Part shown: positions 1 to 7,936 of the stretch, one piece after another
Layout: the number at the start of each line of letters is the position of its first letter
Numbering within the stretch: the first letter of the stretch is position 1
Origin: Alphaproteobacteria bacterium
GTDB lineage: Bacteria > Pseudomonadota > Alphaproteobacteria > UBA2136 > UBA6156
Length of the DNA stretch: 42,339 nucleotides
Assembly (NCBI GenBank): GCA_027483385.1
Contig: JAIXUT010000178.1
Span: forward strand, 1 to 42,339
Reading direction: 5' to 3'
Notes under the pieces: generated by a model
What the model saw: the letters and a program-made list of their open reading frames with translations, nothing else
What the model was told of the DNA's origin: nothing
The model's database searches: none
Made by a program: the position numbers and the translations under genes

Positions 1-591
1 AGCGGGAGCATTACCATTGATGCTCAGGATATTCGGGAGGTGACGCAAGAAAGCCTCCGCGCTCAGATAGGGATGGTGACGCAGGATACCAGCCTGCTCC
101 ACCGCTCGATTTTGGATAACATTACCTACGGCAAGCCTGGCGCCAGCATGGCCGAAGTGGTGGCGGCGGCGGAGAAGGCGCAGGCCCACGCGTTTATATT
201 GGGGCTCCAAGATAAGGATGGTAACCAAGGCTATGCGGCCCGCGTGGGTGAGCGTGGGGTGAAGCTTTCGGGCGGGCAGCGGCAGCGAATTGCAATTGCA
301 CGGTTGATATTAAAAAATGCCCCGATTCTGATTTTGGATGAGGCCACGAGCGCGCTGGATAGCGAGGTAGAGCAGGCCATTCAGAGCAACCTAAGCACGC
401 TCATGGACGGCAAGACTGTGATTGCGATTGCGCACCGCCTTTCAACCATTTCGCAACTTGACCGTTTAATCGTGCTCCACGAGGGCGAGGTGGTGGAAGA
501 TGGCAGCCACGCTGAATTGCTTAAAGCTAAGGGGCTATATGCCAAGCTATGGGCGTTGCAGTCGGGTGGGTTTATATCCGAAACGATTTAA
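1..591 (+). CDS. ABC exporter, ATPase-domain end (5' partial)
   Basis: This is the C-terminal nucleotide-binding domain of an ABC transporter. The reading frame is open from base 1, so the membrane domain and Walker A lie to the left of the window. Visible motifs are the Q-loop (MVTQDTSLLHRSI), the signature LSGGQRQRIAIAR, Walker B ILILDEATSALD and the H-loop AIAHRLST. The spacing and the DEATSALDSE form match type-IV exporters of the MsbA/LmrA kind, where membrane and ATPase domains are fused and act as dimers to export lipids or drugs. The substrate cannot be told from this half. A GTG at 40 is an internal codon and not the start. The gene converges on the minus-strand gene ending at 597, with only 5 bases between them and no visible terminator. 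Confidence 0.93.
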   Translation, partial: SGSITIDAQDIREVTQESLRAQIGMVTQDTSLLHRSILDNITYGKPGASMAEVVAAAEKAQAHAFILGLQDKDGNQGYAARVGERGVKLSGGQRQRIAIARLILKNAPILILDEATSALDSEVEQAIQSNLSTLMDGKTVIAIAHRLSTISQLDRLIVLHEGEVVEDGSHAELLKAKGLYAKLWALQSGGFISETI

Positions 592-596
592 AGCGT

Positions 597-1046
597 TTAC
601 CGACCTACAACATACTTCTCGGCACCCAGCAGCAGTGGTTTGCCGTCGAAGCAGAGGAAGCGTACGCTTTCGGTGTTATCGGGGCTCATTGTCACTTTAA
701 TTTGCTGATGTTTGACGCCCAAATCTTTGCAGTCGCGCTTGCCGCTGCCCCAAAAGCTGGCGCGAATATTTTCCAGCTCGGTATTACGGAATTCCTGCAG
801 GCCATCGATGCCGCCTTGAATTTGCCCCTGTTGGCTCTCTACCAGTTTGGTGACGCGGTCTTGCTCGCGTTGCAGCGCGCGTAGTTCGCCCATCAGGCGC
901 TCGTTTTGTTGCTCCATGCGGGCAATCACGCCATCGTAACGCGAAAGGGCCTGATTCAGTTCCCGCGTCGACATCCCCGTGTTCTGCGCCAAGGGCGCTG
1001 CCGCGACGGGCAGCATAAGGAGGGTAAGAGCAATTTTATTTTTCAT
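597..1046 (-). CDS. Exported coiled-coil protein of unknown function
   Basis: The predicted protein has 149 aa. It starts with a signal peptide (MKNKIALTLLMLPVAAAPLA) and continues with a charged heptad-like helix at about residues 35-75, rich in E, Q, R and L (RMEQQNERLMGELRALQREQ), so it is probably a periplasmic coiled-coil protein. The C-terminal half has two cysteines (CKDL and FLCFDG) that could form a disulphide. I do not recognise the family. It begins 8 bases after the stop of the TSUP permease gene, so the two are probably co-transcribed. Codon use fits the host, which supports it being real. Confidence 0.7.
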   Translation of the reverse strand: MKNKIALTLLMLPVAAAPLAQNTGMSTRELNQALSRYDGVIARMEQQNERLMGELRALQREQDRVTKLVESQQGQIQGGIDGLQEFRNTELENIRASFWGSGKRDCKDLGVKHQQIKVTMSPDNTESVRFLCFDGKPLLLGAEKYVVGR

Positions 1047-1054
1047 GCCCTACC

Positions 1055-1798
1055 CTAGAACCCTGCCGCGCGCGCCAGCAAGATGCCTGCCACAATGCTG
1101 ACCACCAGTTTAAACAGGTGATCGAACCATTGGTTATTCATTTTTTGTAAAAATTTGACCCCAAACCAACTCCCTAAAAAACTAGCAAAGCCCATACAGG
1201 CAAGCAAAGGAAGATACTTGCCGAATACAAACCCAGTGGCGCCGAAAAAAATAATTTTTAGGCTTTGCACCATGACTGTGACAATACTTAAATCAGCGAG
1301 CATTCCTTCCTTACTACGTTTTCCTTCGCGTTTACGCACGGTGCTCATCAGCGCAGCGCCTGCTCCAATGAGCATGGAAATTATGCTTGTTATTGTTAAG
1401 AGAATAATTGTTCTGACACGCTCTGGCAAACGCATTACGGCTCGGGTTGGCAGAGGTGGAGCCCACACCAGCAGCAACAGCCCAATTCCAAGAGAAATTT
1501 GGAGCCACTTTGGAGGAAGAACTAGGGCAATTGGCCCAGCGAGCGCCACACCTAAACAGGCCCCAATAGCAGCATAGCTAATAAATTTCCAATCTACTAA
1601 GCGCCATAAAAAGCCAATCCTGAAGGCGCCTTGTAAAAACATAACACAGCCGTGGATAGGAATAACCGCAGTAGGCGGCAAGGCAAGACCAATGGCACTT
1701 AGTAGTAAAATACCACCGCCGATACCTGTAGTTGCTGTTAGTATTGCTGAAAATGCCGTGACAGGGATGAGCCACCAAAGGGAGAAGAGGAGTTCCAT
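1055..1798 (-). CDS. TSUP (TauE/SafE) family membrane permease
   Basis: The protein has 247 aa and about seven to eight hydrophobic helices. The first repeat contains TATTGIGGGILLLSAIGLALPPTAVIP, cut here to its hallmark glycine-rich stretch after the first helix, which is typical of TSUP (DUF81, TauE/SafE) permeases. These proteins move small organic or sulphur-containing anions such as sulphite, sulphoacetate or taurine products across the inner membrane; the actual substrate is unknown. Length is normal for the family. The gene is noticeably richer in A+T codons than its neighbours, which may mean later acquisition. No good Shine-Dalgarno sequence precedes the ATG at 1798. It is followed by the coiled-coil gene at 1046. 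Confidence 0.82.
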   Translation of the reverse strand: MELLFSLWWLIPVTAFSAILTATTGIGGGILLLSAIGLALPPTAVIPIHGCVMFLQGAFRIGFLWRLVDWKFISYAAIGACLGVALAGPIALVLPPKWLQISLGIGLLLLVWAPPLPTRAVMRLPERVRTIILLTITSIISMLIGAGAALMSTVRKREGKRSKEGMLADLSIVTVMVQSLKIIFFGATGFVFGKYLPLLACMGFASFLGSWFGVKFLQKMNNQWFDHLFKLVVSIVAGILLARAAGF

Positions 1799-1814
1799 CG
1801 ATTATACACCGCAC

Positions 1815-1840
1815 GTCACCCCTGCCTACGCAGGGATGAC
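1815..1840. repeat. Short palindromic repeat (GTCATCCCTGC type)
   Basis: A 26-base near-perfect palindrome, with arms GTCACCCCTGC and GCAGGGATGAC, lies between sodB and the TSUP gene. It is the minimal form of the longer element at 12326-12423, whose arms also read TGTCATCCCTGC. It could fold as a hairpin in RNA from either strand. Confidence 0.7.
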
Positions 1841-1849
1841 ACGCAAGAT

Positions 1850-2485
1850 TTACTTCACAAACCGTGGGCTGGCCAGCCCGCCAAGGCAGGCTTGGGTACG
1901 GGCTTCCACCACCTCCCAGTTGGTATTGGCCATGAAGGCGTCGATGTATTTGGCGCGTTCGGCGGGGAGGTAATCGATCAGGAACGCGTGTTCCCAGACA
2001 TCCATCGAAAGCAGTACCTGCATCCCTGGCATGTGGCCTTCACTGTGCATTTCGATGAAGTGGTTGTTAGCGTCGCCCGTAATGGGGTCGAGGTAGCAAA
2101 TCGCGTGGCCAACGCCGCGCGTCAGGCCACAGGCTTTGAAGTCGGTCAACCAGTTTTCATAGCTGCCCCACTTGGCGGCAACCACGCGTTTGAATTCAGT
2201 CGCCACACCGTCGGCCACGCCTGCTTTCAGGTTGCCGAAGTAGTAGTCGTGCACCAGCATCCCGCACATTTCAAACGCCAAGCGGCGACGGCGGTCGGCG
2301 TAAATTGGTGAAGCCCCCTCGCCGCCTTCGCGCATGGCTTTCAGCTGTTCAATCAGGGTGTTGCTTTGGGTGCAGTAGCCCTCGTACAGCTTCCAGTGTA
2401 CTTCAATTTGCTTTTCAGAAATGCCGATAAGGTTGGTGGGCTTGAATTCGATGCGGGCGGTATACTGAACTGGATTGGTCGTCAT
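1850..2485 (-). CDS. sodB: Iron/manganese superoxide dismutase family protein
   Basis: The family member converts superoxide to peroxide and oxygen in the cytoplasm. The C-terminal signature DVWEHAFLIDY and the motif NTNWEVVEAR are plain, giving the Asp and His metal ligands, and LVHDYYFGNL gives another His. The first helix reads EVHWKLYEGY, so the first His ligand is kept but the usual HH pair further on is missing. A Gly four residues before the second His is more like Mn- than Fe-enzymes, so metal choice is unclear. I chose the ATG at 2485 (211 aa, starting MTTNPVQY). The longer start at 2506 lies inside the repeat element that begins at 2501 and would add seven repeat-derived residues. 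The symbol is by family only. Confidence 0.85.
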   Translation of the reverse strand: MTTNPVQYTARIEFKPTNLIGISEKQIEVHWKLYEGYCTQSNTLIEQLKAMREGGEGASPIYADRRRRLAFEMCGMLVHDYYFGNLKAGVADGVATEFKRVVAAKWGSYENWLTDFKACGLTRGVGHAICYLDPITGDANNHFIEMHSEGHMPGMQVLLSMDVWEHAFLIDYLPAERAKYIDAFMANTNWEVVEARTQACLGGLASPRFVK

Positions 2486-2500
2486 GGGGCTATCTTTCTT

Positions 2501-2619
2501 TGTCATTCAGAGCGTAGCGAAGAATCCAGGTCTTCACAACTTAGAAAGTAGGCTTCGTTTCAATCAACATGCACGCGCTTAATATCACACCTGGGTCCTT
2601 CGCTGCGCTCAGGATGACA
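2501..2619. repeat. MITE-like inverted-repeat element, copy 1
   Basis: About 119 bases bounded by inverted arms. The left arm begins TGTCATTCAGAGCG; the right arm reads, on the other strand, TGTCATCCTGAGCG and ends GGACCCAGG. The inner part contains GGCTTCG and AACATGCACG, shared in the same orientation with the copy at 20932 and inverted in the copy at 19563. It abuts the start of sodB. The right arm is closer to the consensus than the left. Confidence 0.8.
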
Positions 2620-2649
2620 CCCGCGGTGCGGGTGGTGTGGGTGGTATAA

Positions 2650-2853
2650 TTAAAACTTTTTACCAGTTAAAATATACCTTGAAGTCCAACCTAAACCCCA
2701 AGAAAAAATACTTAGAACAATACCATAAACTAATACTCCTAAGCTCCAATCCGTATGCTGATTTAGGAAAAAAATGAGACAAGCCCCCACTATTAACAAA
2801 CTCGCAACTGTTGTTCCAAACCAATATAAAACATTAGAGAGACGATCGATCAT
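2650..2853 (-). CDS. Small two-helix membrane protein
   Basis: A 67-aa protein with two clear transmembrane segments (roughly residues 10-30 and 37-58) and a short basic tail RYILTGKKF. Small proteins of this shape, ending in a W-x-x-RYIL(S/T)G-like motif, occur next to unrelated genes in many alphaproteobacteria; their function is not known to me. It starts 9 bases after the stop of the dcd-like gene and is probably translated from the same message. The gene is much more A+T-rich than its neighbours. Confidence 0.65.
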   Translation of the reverse strand: MIDRLSNVLYWFGTTVASLLIVGACLIFFLNQHTDWSLGVLVYGIVLSIFSWGLGWTSRYILTGKKF

Positions 2854-2862
2854 TACTTTTAC

Positions 2863-3960
2863 TTAATCCGTTGTAAAAAACTTTGCCAATTTCAGCCCCT
2901 GCCCCGCGTAGTTGCTGCCGATGCCTTGGCCGTAGAGGCTGGCGCTGGGGCCGGTCAGGCGTTCGTACATAAAGCGCCCCACCCGCTGGCCATGGCGCAG
3001 CACGCACGGCACGTCGTGGGCGCGGACTTCCAGCACCGCGCGCGTGCCCACCGAAACTGCCCCTTCCATGCCCCAACCTGGGTCGAAGAAGCCGGCATAG
3101 TGCAAGCGCAATTCGCCAACGCGGGTGTCGTAGGCCACCAGTTCGGCACTGTAACCTGCGGGCACCGAAATTTGTTCTAAGCTGACGAAAATATAGAATT
3201 CCTCGGGGTACAGAATGAGCGATTGGCTGGCGGTGGCGGGCAATGGTTCCCAATAATCGCGCCAGACATGCTGGCCGATTTTGGCCAGATCCACGGGCTG
3301 GGTGTGCGCCTTGGCCTTGTAGCCCACAATCCCCTGCGCATTGGGCGAGAGGTCAATCGACATCCACAAACCCTCGGCAATTTTCGTCTGGTTGAGTTGG
3401 TTCGGCTGGCCATGCAACAACGGCGTGTGGGCGTGCAGGGCCAGCAGGTCGGTGTCGTTGACCAGCGTTTCGCCGCTGCGCAGGCGCAGTTGAATGAGCC
3501 TATCGCCACTGCGCACCCGAATCGGGAAGGTTAAGGGCATAATTTCGAGCCACAGGGGGCCACTGTAACCCGCGGGGACGGTATCGAAGGTTTCGCCTTC
3601 ATCTGTTAACAGCCGCACGAACACATCCAGCCTACCGGTGCTGCTTTTAGGGCTGGCGACGCCACGAATGTGCGGCGGCAGTTGCAGCCCTTCGGCCAAC
3701 GGCACCATGTAAACGGCGCCGCGCTCGAGCAAGCGTGGTTCGGTAAGGCTGAAATCGTACATAATTAAGGGCGCAATCGCGGCGGCCACAGTTTCGCCCG
3801 CCATTGGCAGCACGCTGGCCTGAATCCGGTAGGCATGGGTGCCAAGGCGTAAATCGAGGCTGCTTGGCTGAATTTGCCCTGCTTCCAACGGCAAGCTGGC
3901 AGCAACTGCGCCTTGCTGCAGCAGGGCCTGCAAGTCGGTGTCGGTGAGGACGCCTTGCAT
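2863..3960 (-). CDS. dcd: dCTP deaminase family protein, double-domain form
   Basis: At 365 aa this matches the long alphaproteobacterial 2'-deoxycytidine 5'-triphosphate deaminase, which carries two Dcd/dUTPase-like folds in one chain. The enzyme would make dUTP from dCTP in the cytosol for thymidylate synthesis. The first half shows QPSSLDLRLG and ASPKSSTGRLDVF, the nucleotide-binding motif of the family, then PAGYSGPLWLEI. The second half repeats the pattern with HYAGFFDPGWG and HGQRVGRFMYERL. I start it at the ATG at 3960, one base after the secF stop. The open frame extends to 4083, but that stretch lies inside secF and is not Dcd-like. Tight spacing suggests translational coupling to secF. 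The symbol is by family. Confidence 0.85.
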   Translation of the reverse strand: MQGVLTDTDLQALLQQGAVAASLPLEAGQIQPSSLDLRLGTHAYRIQASVLPMAGETVAAAIAPLIMYDFSLTEPRLLERGAVYMVPLAEGLQLPPHIRGVASPKSSTGRLDVFVRLLTDEGETFDTVPAGYSGPLWLEIMPLTFPIRVRSGDRLIQLRLRSGETLVNDTDLLALHAHTPLLHGQPNQLNQTKIAEGLWMSIDLSPNAQGIVGYKAKAHTQPVDLAKIGQHVWRDYWEPLPATASQSLILYPEEFYIFVSLEQISVPAGYSAELVAYDTRVGELRLHYAGFFDPGWGMEGAVSVGTRAVLEVRAHDVPCVLRHGQRVGRFMYERLTGPSASLYGQGIGSNYAGQGLKLAKFFTTD

Positions 3961-3961
3961 G

Positions 3962-4912
3962 TTAGGGCGCAGGCGTGGCGGCGTCGCGGGCGGCGCGGTC
4001 GCGGGCCATTTTCTGGTACCATTCTTCCAGCAACAGCAGCACCGGGCTGGCCACAAAGACGCTGCTGTACGTGCCAAGCACAATCCCGATAATCAGTACA
4101 AAACTGAAATCATGAATCACTTCGCCGCCAAAGAAGTACAGCATGCACAGCACCAGCAGCGTGGTCGAAACCGTCATGATGGTGCGGCTCATTGTCTGGT
4201 TAACGGAAAGGTTCAGCACGCTGGCCAAAGCCTGATTGGGAAAACGCTGGCGATTTTCCCGAATGCGGTCAAAAATCACGATGGTATCGTTCAGGCTGTA
4301 GCCGATCAGGGTAAGGATCGCGGCCAGTACGGTGAGGGTTATTTCGGTCTGGAGCAGGCTTAAAATACCGACTGTTAACAACACATCGTGGCTTAACGCC
4401 AAAATCGCCCCAAGGCCGTAGCGCAATTCGAAGCGGAACCAAACGTAAATGAGAATCCCGATGGTGGCGAACAGCATGGCCAGGGCGCCCTGCACGCGCA
4501 GTTCGCCGCCCACCTGCGGGCCCACAAATTCCACGCGGCGCAGTTCGGTGGCGCCCAGTTTGGCTTGCAAGGCGGCCTGCACGCGTTGCTCGGCAAGCGG
4601 GGTTTGCAGTTGCGGATCGTTGGCGCCAAGCCGAATTAGGAATTCATTTGGCCCGCCATAATTTTGAATGGTGGCGGCGGGGAAGCTGCCCGCTTCCAGG
4701 GCCTCGCGCACCGCACCAATGCTGGGGCTACTTACAATTTGTACCTGCACCAGTTTGCCGCCCGCAAAATCGATGCCGTAGTTCAGCCCCCGCGCCACCA
4801 GCAAGCCAAGGGTGGCCACGCTTAACAGAATACTGAACCAGACCCAAAAACGCCGCCAGCCCATGAAGTTGAACTGCGGCAGATTTTCAAACGGGCGGAT
4901 GGGGAAGCGCAT
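3962..4912 (-). CDS. secF: Protein translocase subunit SecF
   Basis: SecF pairs with SecD in the inner membrane and uses the proton gradient to help pull proteins through SecYEG. The 316-aa sequence has the N-terminal helix (WVWFSILLSVATLGLLVARGLNYGIDF, here noted only as residues ~20-45), the GIDFAGGKLV motif that opens the periplasmic P1 domain, and the six-helix RND-type module with LIGYSLNDTIVIFDRIRENR. The last motif is diagnostic for SecF. The C-terminus is short and charged. The gene lies 3 bases downstream of terC and one base upstream of the dcd-like gene, within the yajC-secD-terC-secF-dcd transcription unit. Confidence 0.97.
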   Translation of the reverse strand: MRFPIRPFENLPQFNFMGWRRFWVWFSILLSVATLGLLVARGLNYGIDFAGGKLVQVQIVSSPSIGAVREALEAGSFPAATIQNYGGPNEFLIRLGANDPQLQTPLAEQRVQAALQAKLGATELRRVEFVGPQVGGELRVQGALAMLFATIGILIYVWFRFELRYGLGAILALSHDVLLTVGILSLLQTEITLTVLAAILTLIGYSLNDTIVIFDRIRENRQRFPNQALASVLNLSVNQTMSRTIMTVSTTLLVLCMLYFFGGEVIHDFSFVLIIGIVLGTYSSVFVASPVLLLLEEWYQKMARDRAARDAATPAP

Positions 4913-4915
4913 GAT

Positions 4916-5881
4916 TTAAGCCTTACGGGTTTTCCATAAACTATAGCCCACACCTGCGGCAAGAATCAGGAACGTGATGCTTAAGCCCAGCGTCGGTGGG
5001 AATTTTTCCAGGCCCAGCAGTGGCGCCACAAAAATCTTGCTACCAATAAATACCAGTAACACCGCCAGGGCATACTTCAGGTATTTAAAGCGGTGCACCA
5101 TCGCGGCCAGCGCAAAATAGAGCGCCCGCAAGCCCAAAATGGCCATGATGTTGCTGGTATAAACAATGAAGGGGTCGGTGGTAATCGCAAAAATCGCGGG
5201 GACACTATCCACGGCAAAAATCACGTCGGCAATTTCCACCATAATCAGCGCCACCATGAGTGGTGTCATGAACCAGACCATTTGACCAGTTTTTGGGTCG
5301 GCCTGTTTGACGTAAAAATTCTGGCCGTGCAGATCCTTGGTAATTCGGGTATGTTTGCGCAACCATTTAAGCAATGGATTGTTGTTCAAGTCACCTTCGG
5401 TTTCGGCGTAAATCCACATTTTAATTCCAGTGATAATGAGGAACCCGGCAAACAGGTACAGCACCCATTCAAACTCGCTCACCAGCGCGGCGCCAAGGCC
5501 AATCATAATCCCACGTAACACAATAACCCCTAGAATTCCCCAAAACAGGACGCGGTGCTGATACTTGGCGGGAATGCCAAGCACCGTAAAAATCATCGCA
5601 ATAACAAAGACGTTATCCATGGCGAGGGATTTTTCCACCACAAAGCCCGTCAGGTATTCCAGGCCACTTTGCTGGCCCAGTTCCCACCAAACCCACACCC
5701 CAAACAACAGCCCCATGGCAATGTAGCCCGCGCTCAGCTTCAGGCTTTCTTTCACCTTAATTTCATGGTTGTCGCGGTGCAGCACGCCCAAATCGAAGGC
5801 CAGCATGACGCTCACCAGGCTAAAAAACGAGAGCCACATCCAGAGGGGTTTAGAGAGCCATTCGGCAAACAGAAATTCCAT
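4916..5881 (-). CDS. TerC/Alx family integral membrane protein
   Basis: A 321-aa polytopic protein with about nine hydrophobic helices. The family hallmarks are visible: LDNVFVIA-like SLAMDNVFVIAMIF, the acidic pairs in MVEIADVIFAVDSVPAIFA, and FIVYTSNIMAILGLRALYF. TerC and Alx proteins are linked to tellurite resistance, alkaline response and manganese export, and recent work ties some of them to metal supply for exported or membrane proteins. The ATG at 5881 has a good AAGGA ribosome-binding site. Its position is odd: it sits between secD (28 bases upstream) and secF (3 bases downstream), a pair that is normally adjacent or fused, which suggests a role tied to protein export. Confidence 0.93.
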   Translation of the reverse strand: MEFLFAEWLSKPLWMWLSFFSLVSVMLAFDLGVLHRDNHEIKVKESLKLSAGYIAMGLLFGVWVWWELGQQSGLEYLTGFVVEKSLAMDNVFVIAMIFTVLGIPAKYQHRVLFWGILGVIVLRGIMIGLGAALVSEFEWVLYLFAGFLIITGIKMWIYAETEGDLNNNPLLKWLRKHTRITKDLHGQNFYVKQADPKTGQMVWFMTPLMVALIMVEIADVIFAVDSVPAIFAITTDPFIVYTSNIMAILGLRALYFALAAMVHRFKYLKYALAVLLVFIGSKIFVAPLLGLEKFPPTLGLSITFLILAAGVGYSLWKTRKA

Positions 5882-5909
5882 GGTTTATTCCTTTTTATTT
5901 AATGCCGTT

Positions 5910-7457
5910 TTACAATGGCAACGCAGCAGGCCGCGCCCGTTTGTACCAGCTTAAAATAAGCCAGCGGGTAAGGGTAATGCTGGTGAACATGCTGACAATC
6001 AGCCCAATGGAAAGCGCCACCGCAAAGCCCTTGATTGGCCCGCTGCCGTAAATGAACATCACCACCGCCGCGATGAGCGAGGTAATGTTGCTATCTAAAA
6101 TCGTCCGGAACGCACCTTCAAAGCCGCCCAAAATGGCCGCCAACGGTTTTTTGCCTGCCTTCATTTCCTCGCGCATGCGCTCAAAAATCAATACGTTGCT
6201 ATCCACCGCCATGCCCAGCGTTAAAATCATGCCCGCCAAGCCAGGCAGCGTAAGCGTAAAGCCCATCGCCGTCATAATCGCCACCAGCAAGGTGAGGTTA
6301 AACAGCACCGCAATGTTGGCGGCCAACCCAAACAGACCATAAAACAAGCCCATGAACACCAGCACGGCCACCAACCCCAACCCCATGGCCACCAACCCCG
6401 CACCGATACTATCGGCCCCCAAGCTTGGCCCAATGGTGCGTTCTTCCACCACATCGACTTTGGCAGGCAAGGCCCCTGCGTTCAGCACTGCGGCTAAATC
6501 CTGGGCTTCTTCGGGCTTAAAGCTGCCCGAAATTTGCGCGCGGCCACCCAATATCGCTTCGCGGAACACGGGTGCCGAGTACACCTTGCCATCCAGCACA
6601 ATGGCAAATCGCTTACCCACATTTTCAGTGGAAAGCTGGGCAAATAGCTGGGTACCGCGGCTGTCGAAAGCGATATCGACAGCGGGGTTGCCAAATTCAT
6701 CGAAGGCACTGGCGGCACTGGTGAGCATCTGGCCGGTTAAACTTGGGCGGCGTTGTACCAACAGGGGCTGTCCGCGTTCATCGGTCAAGGCCAACAGGCC
6801 GGGTGGGATAATCCCGCCCATACTGGCCTGTTCGCTGACCAAGTGAAAATTCAGCTGGGCGGTTTTGCCAATCGCGGCCTTGGCGCGGCCCACGTCGCGC
6901 ACGCCTGGCAGTTCGACAATCACGCGGGCTTTGCCTTGTTGCTGAATCACGGGTTCGGCCACGCCGAATTGGTCGACGCGCGAGCGCAGCACCTGCACCG
7001 TCTGCGCCAAGGCGCGGGTTTGCAATTCGGCAATAAAACTTTCGCCAAAGGTTAAGGTCGTCTGACCAGCGGCATCGGTCGCAAGCTGTACCTGCTCGCG
7101 CACCAGTTCATCGCGCAGCAGGGTGGTTTGTGTGGCATCACGGAGTGTAAGGGTCACTCCACCTGGCCCACTGCTTAAGCCGGTGTAGCCAAGGTTTTTA
7201 CTGCGCCCGAGTTCGCGCACTTGGTCTTCCAGATTTTCATACGCACGTTGTAAAATATCGGTTTGGTTCACTTCCAGCACCAGGTGGGCGCCACCTTGTA
7301 AATCCAGGCCCAGCGTCATAGCCTGATGGGGCATGAAGGCTGGCAGCGCGTCGCGCTGGGCAGGGGTGAGCAAGTTCGGCAAGGTGGCGAGCAGGCTCCA
7401 GACCAGCATCGCTACTACGGCCAATTTCAGCCAGATTGAAAGGTTTGCTCCGTTCAC
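5910..7457 (-). CDS. secD: Protein translocase subunit SecD
   Basis: SecD is the larger partner of SecF in the accessory translocon complex. The 515-aa chain begins with one membrane helix (residues ~8-28). It continues with the motif LGLDLQGGAHLVLEV and a large periplasmic P1 domain, and it ends with the RND-type helical module. That module carries LPGLAGMILTLGMAVDSNVLIFERMREE and RTILDSNITSLIAAVVMF (described here, residues ~400-470), both family signatures. Length is typical for alphaproteobacteria. It follows yajC by 27 bases. Confidence 0.97.
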   Translation of the reverse strand: MNGANLSIWLKLAVVAMLVWSLLATLPNLLTPAQRDALPAFMPHQAMTLGLDLQGGAHLVLEVNQTDILQRAYENLEDQVRELGRSKNLGYTGLSSGPGGVTLTLRDATQTTLLRDELVREQVQLATDAAGQTTLTFGESFIAELQTRALAQTVQVLRSRVDQFGVAEPVIQQQGKARVIVELPGVRDVGRAKAAIGKTAQLNFHLVSEQASMGGIIPPGLLALTDERGQPLLVQRRPSLTGQMLTSAASAFDEFGNPAVDIAFDSRGTQLFAQLSTENVGKRFAIVLDGKVYSAPVFREAILGGRAQISGSFKPEEAQDLAAVLNAGALPAKVDVVEERTIGPSLGADSIGAGLVAMGLGLVAVLVFMGLFYGLFGLAANIAVLFNLTLLVAIMTAMGFTLTLPGLAGMILTLGMAVDSNVLIFERMREEMKAGKKPLAAILGGFEGAFRTILDSNITSLIAAVVMFIYGSGPIKGFAVALSIGLIVSMFTSITLTRWLILSWYKRARPAALPL

Positions 7458-7484
7458 AAAAAAAATCCCTGATAACGACTTAAA

Positions 7485-7880
7485 CTATTTTTTGCGCTTG
7501 GGCTCAAATTTGGCTTCGGCAGCCCCCGGCAACCAGCCCTTGGCTTCTTCGGTGGTCAGCACCTTTTTAATACTGGCGCGGGCGACGCATACTTCATCTT
7601 CGGCATTCACCTTCAGGTGCACCAATTGTTCCAATACCTTACGCACTTCCCCTACCAAACCGCCATCAATCAGCACTATATCGCCCTTGGACACACCTTT
7701 CACCAATGCGGCATGGTCTTTGGCGGCCTGATTTTGCGGGCGGATAATCAGGAAGTAAAAAATCGCAAAAATAAAGACAATCGGCAGGTAGCTGATAAGC
7801 ATCACGCTCCAGCCAGCACTTTGCGGGGCGGCTGCGGCGGCTTCTTGCGCCCACGCTTGGCCAATCAATACATCTAGCAT
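7485..7880 (-). CDS. yajC: Preprotein translocase accessory subunit YajC
   Basis: YajC associates with SecDF and YidC in the inner membrane. The protein has a single transmembrane helix (YLPIVFIFAIFYFLIIRPQ) ending in the IRPQNQAAK motif that marks the family. The C-terminal domain follows with GDIVLIDGGLVGEV and is typical in size. I start it at the ATG at 7880 (131 aa, MLDVLIGQAW), preceded by GAGAGTGGATGAG. A GTG at 7904 would add eight residues and is less likely. It leads the export operon, and a separate promoter is probably in the 56 bases before it. Confidence 0.94.
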   Translation of the reverse strand: MLDVLIGQAWAQEAAAAAPQSAGWSVMLISYLPIVFIFAIFYFLIIRPQNQAAKDHAALVKGVSKGDIVLIDGGLVGEVRKVLEQLVHLKVNAEDEVCVARASIKKVLTTEEAKGWLPGAAEAKFEPKRKK

Positions 7881-7936
7881 CTCATCCACTCTCTGTTGGG
7901 CCACACCTTAGCCAAACTGGGCAGCGGCGTAAAGGG

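Noticed and set aside
3961-4083. N-terminal extension of the dcd-like frame
   Set aside because: The extension is Cys/Pro/Arg-rich and lies in secF. The ATG at 3960 gives the family's usual start.
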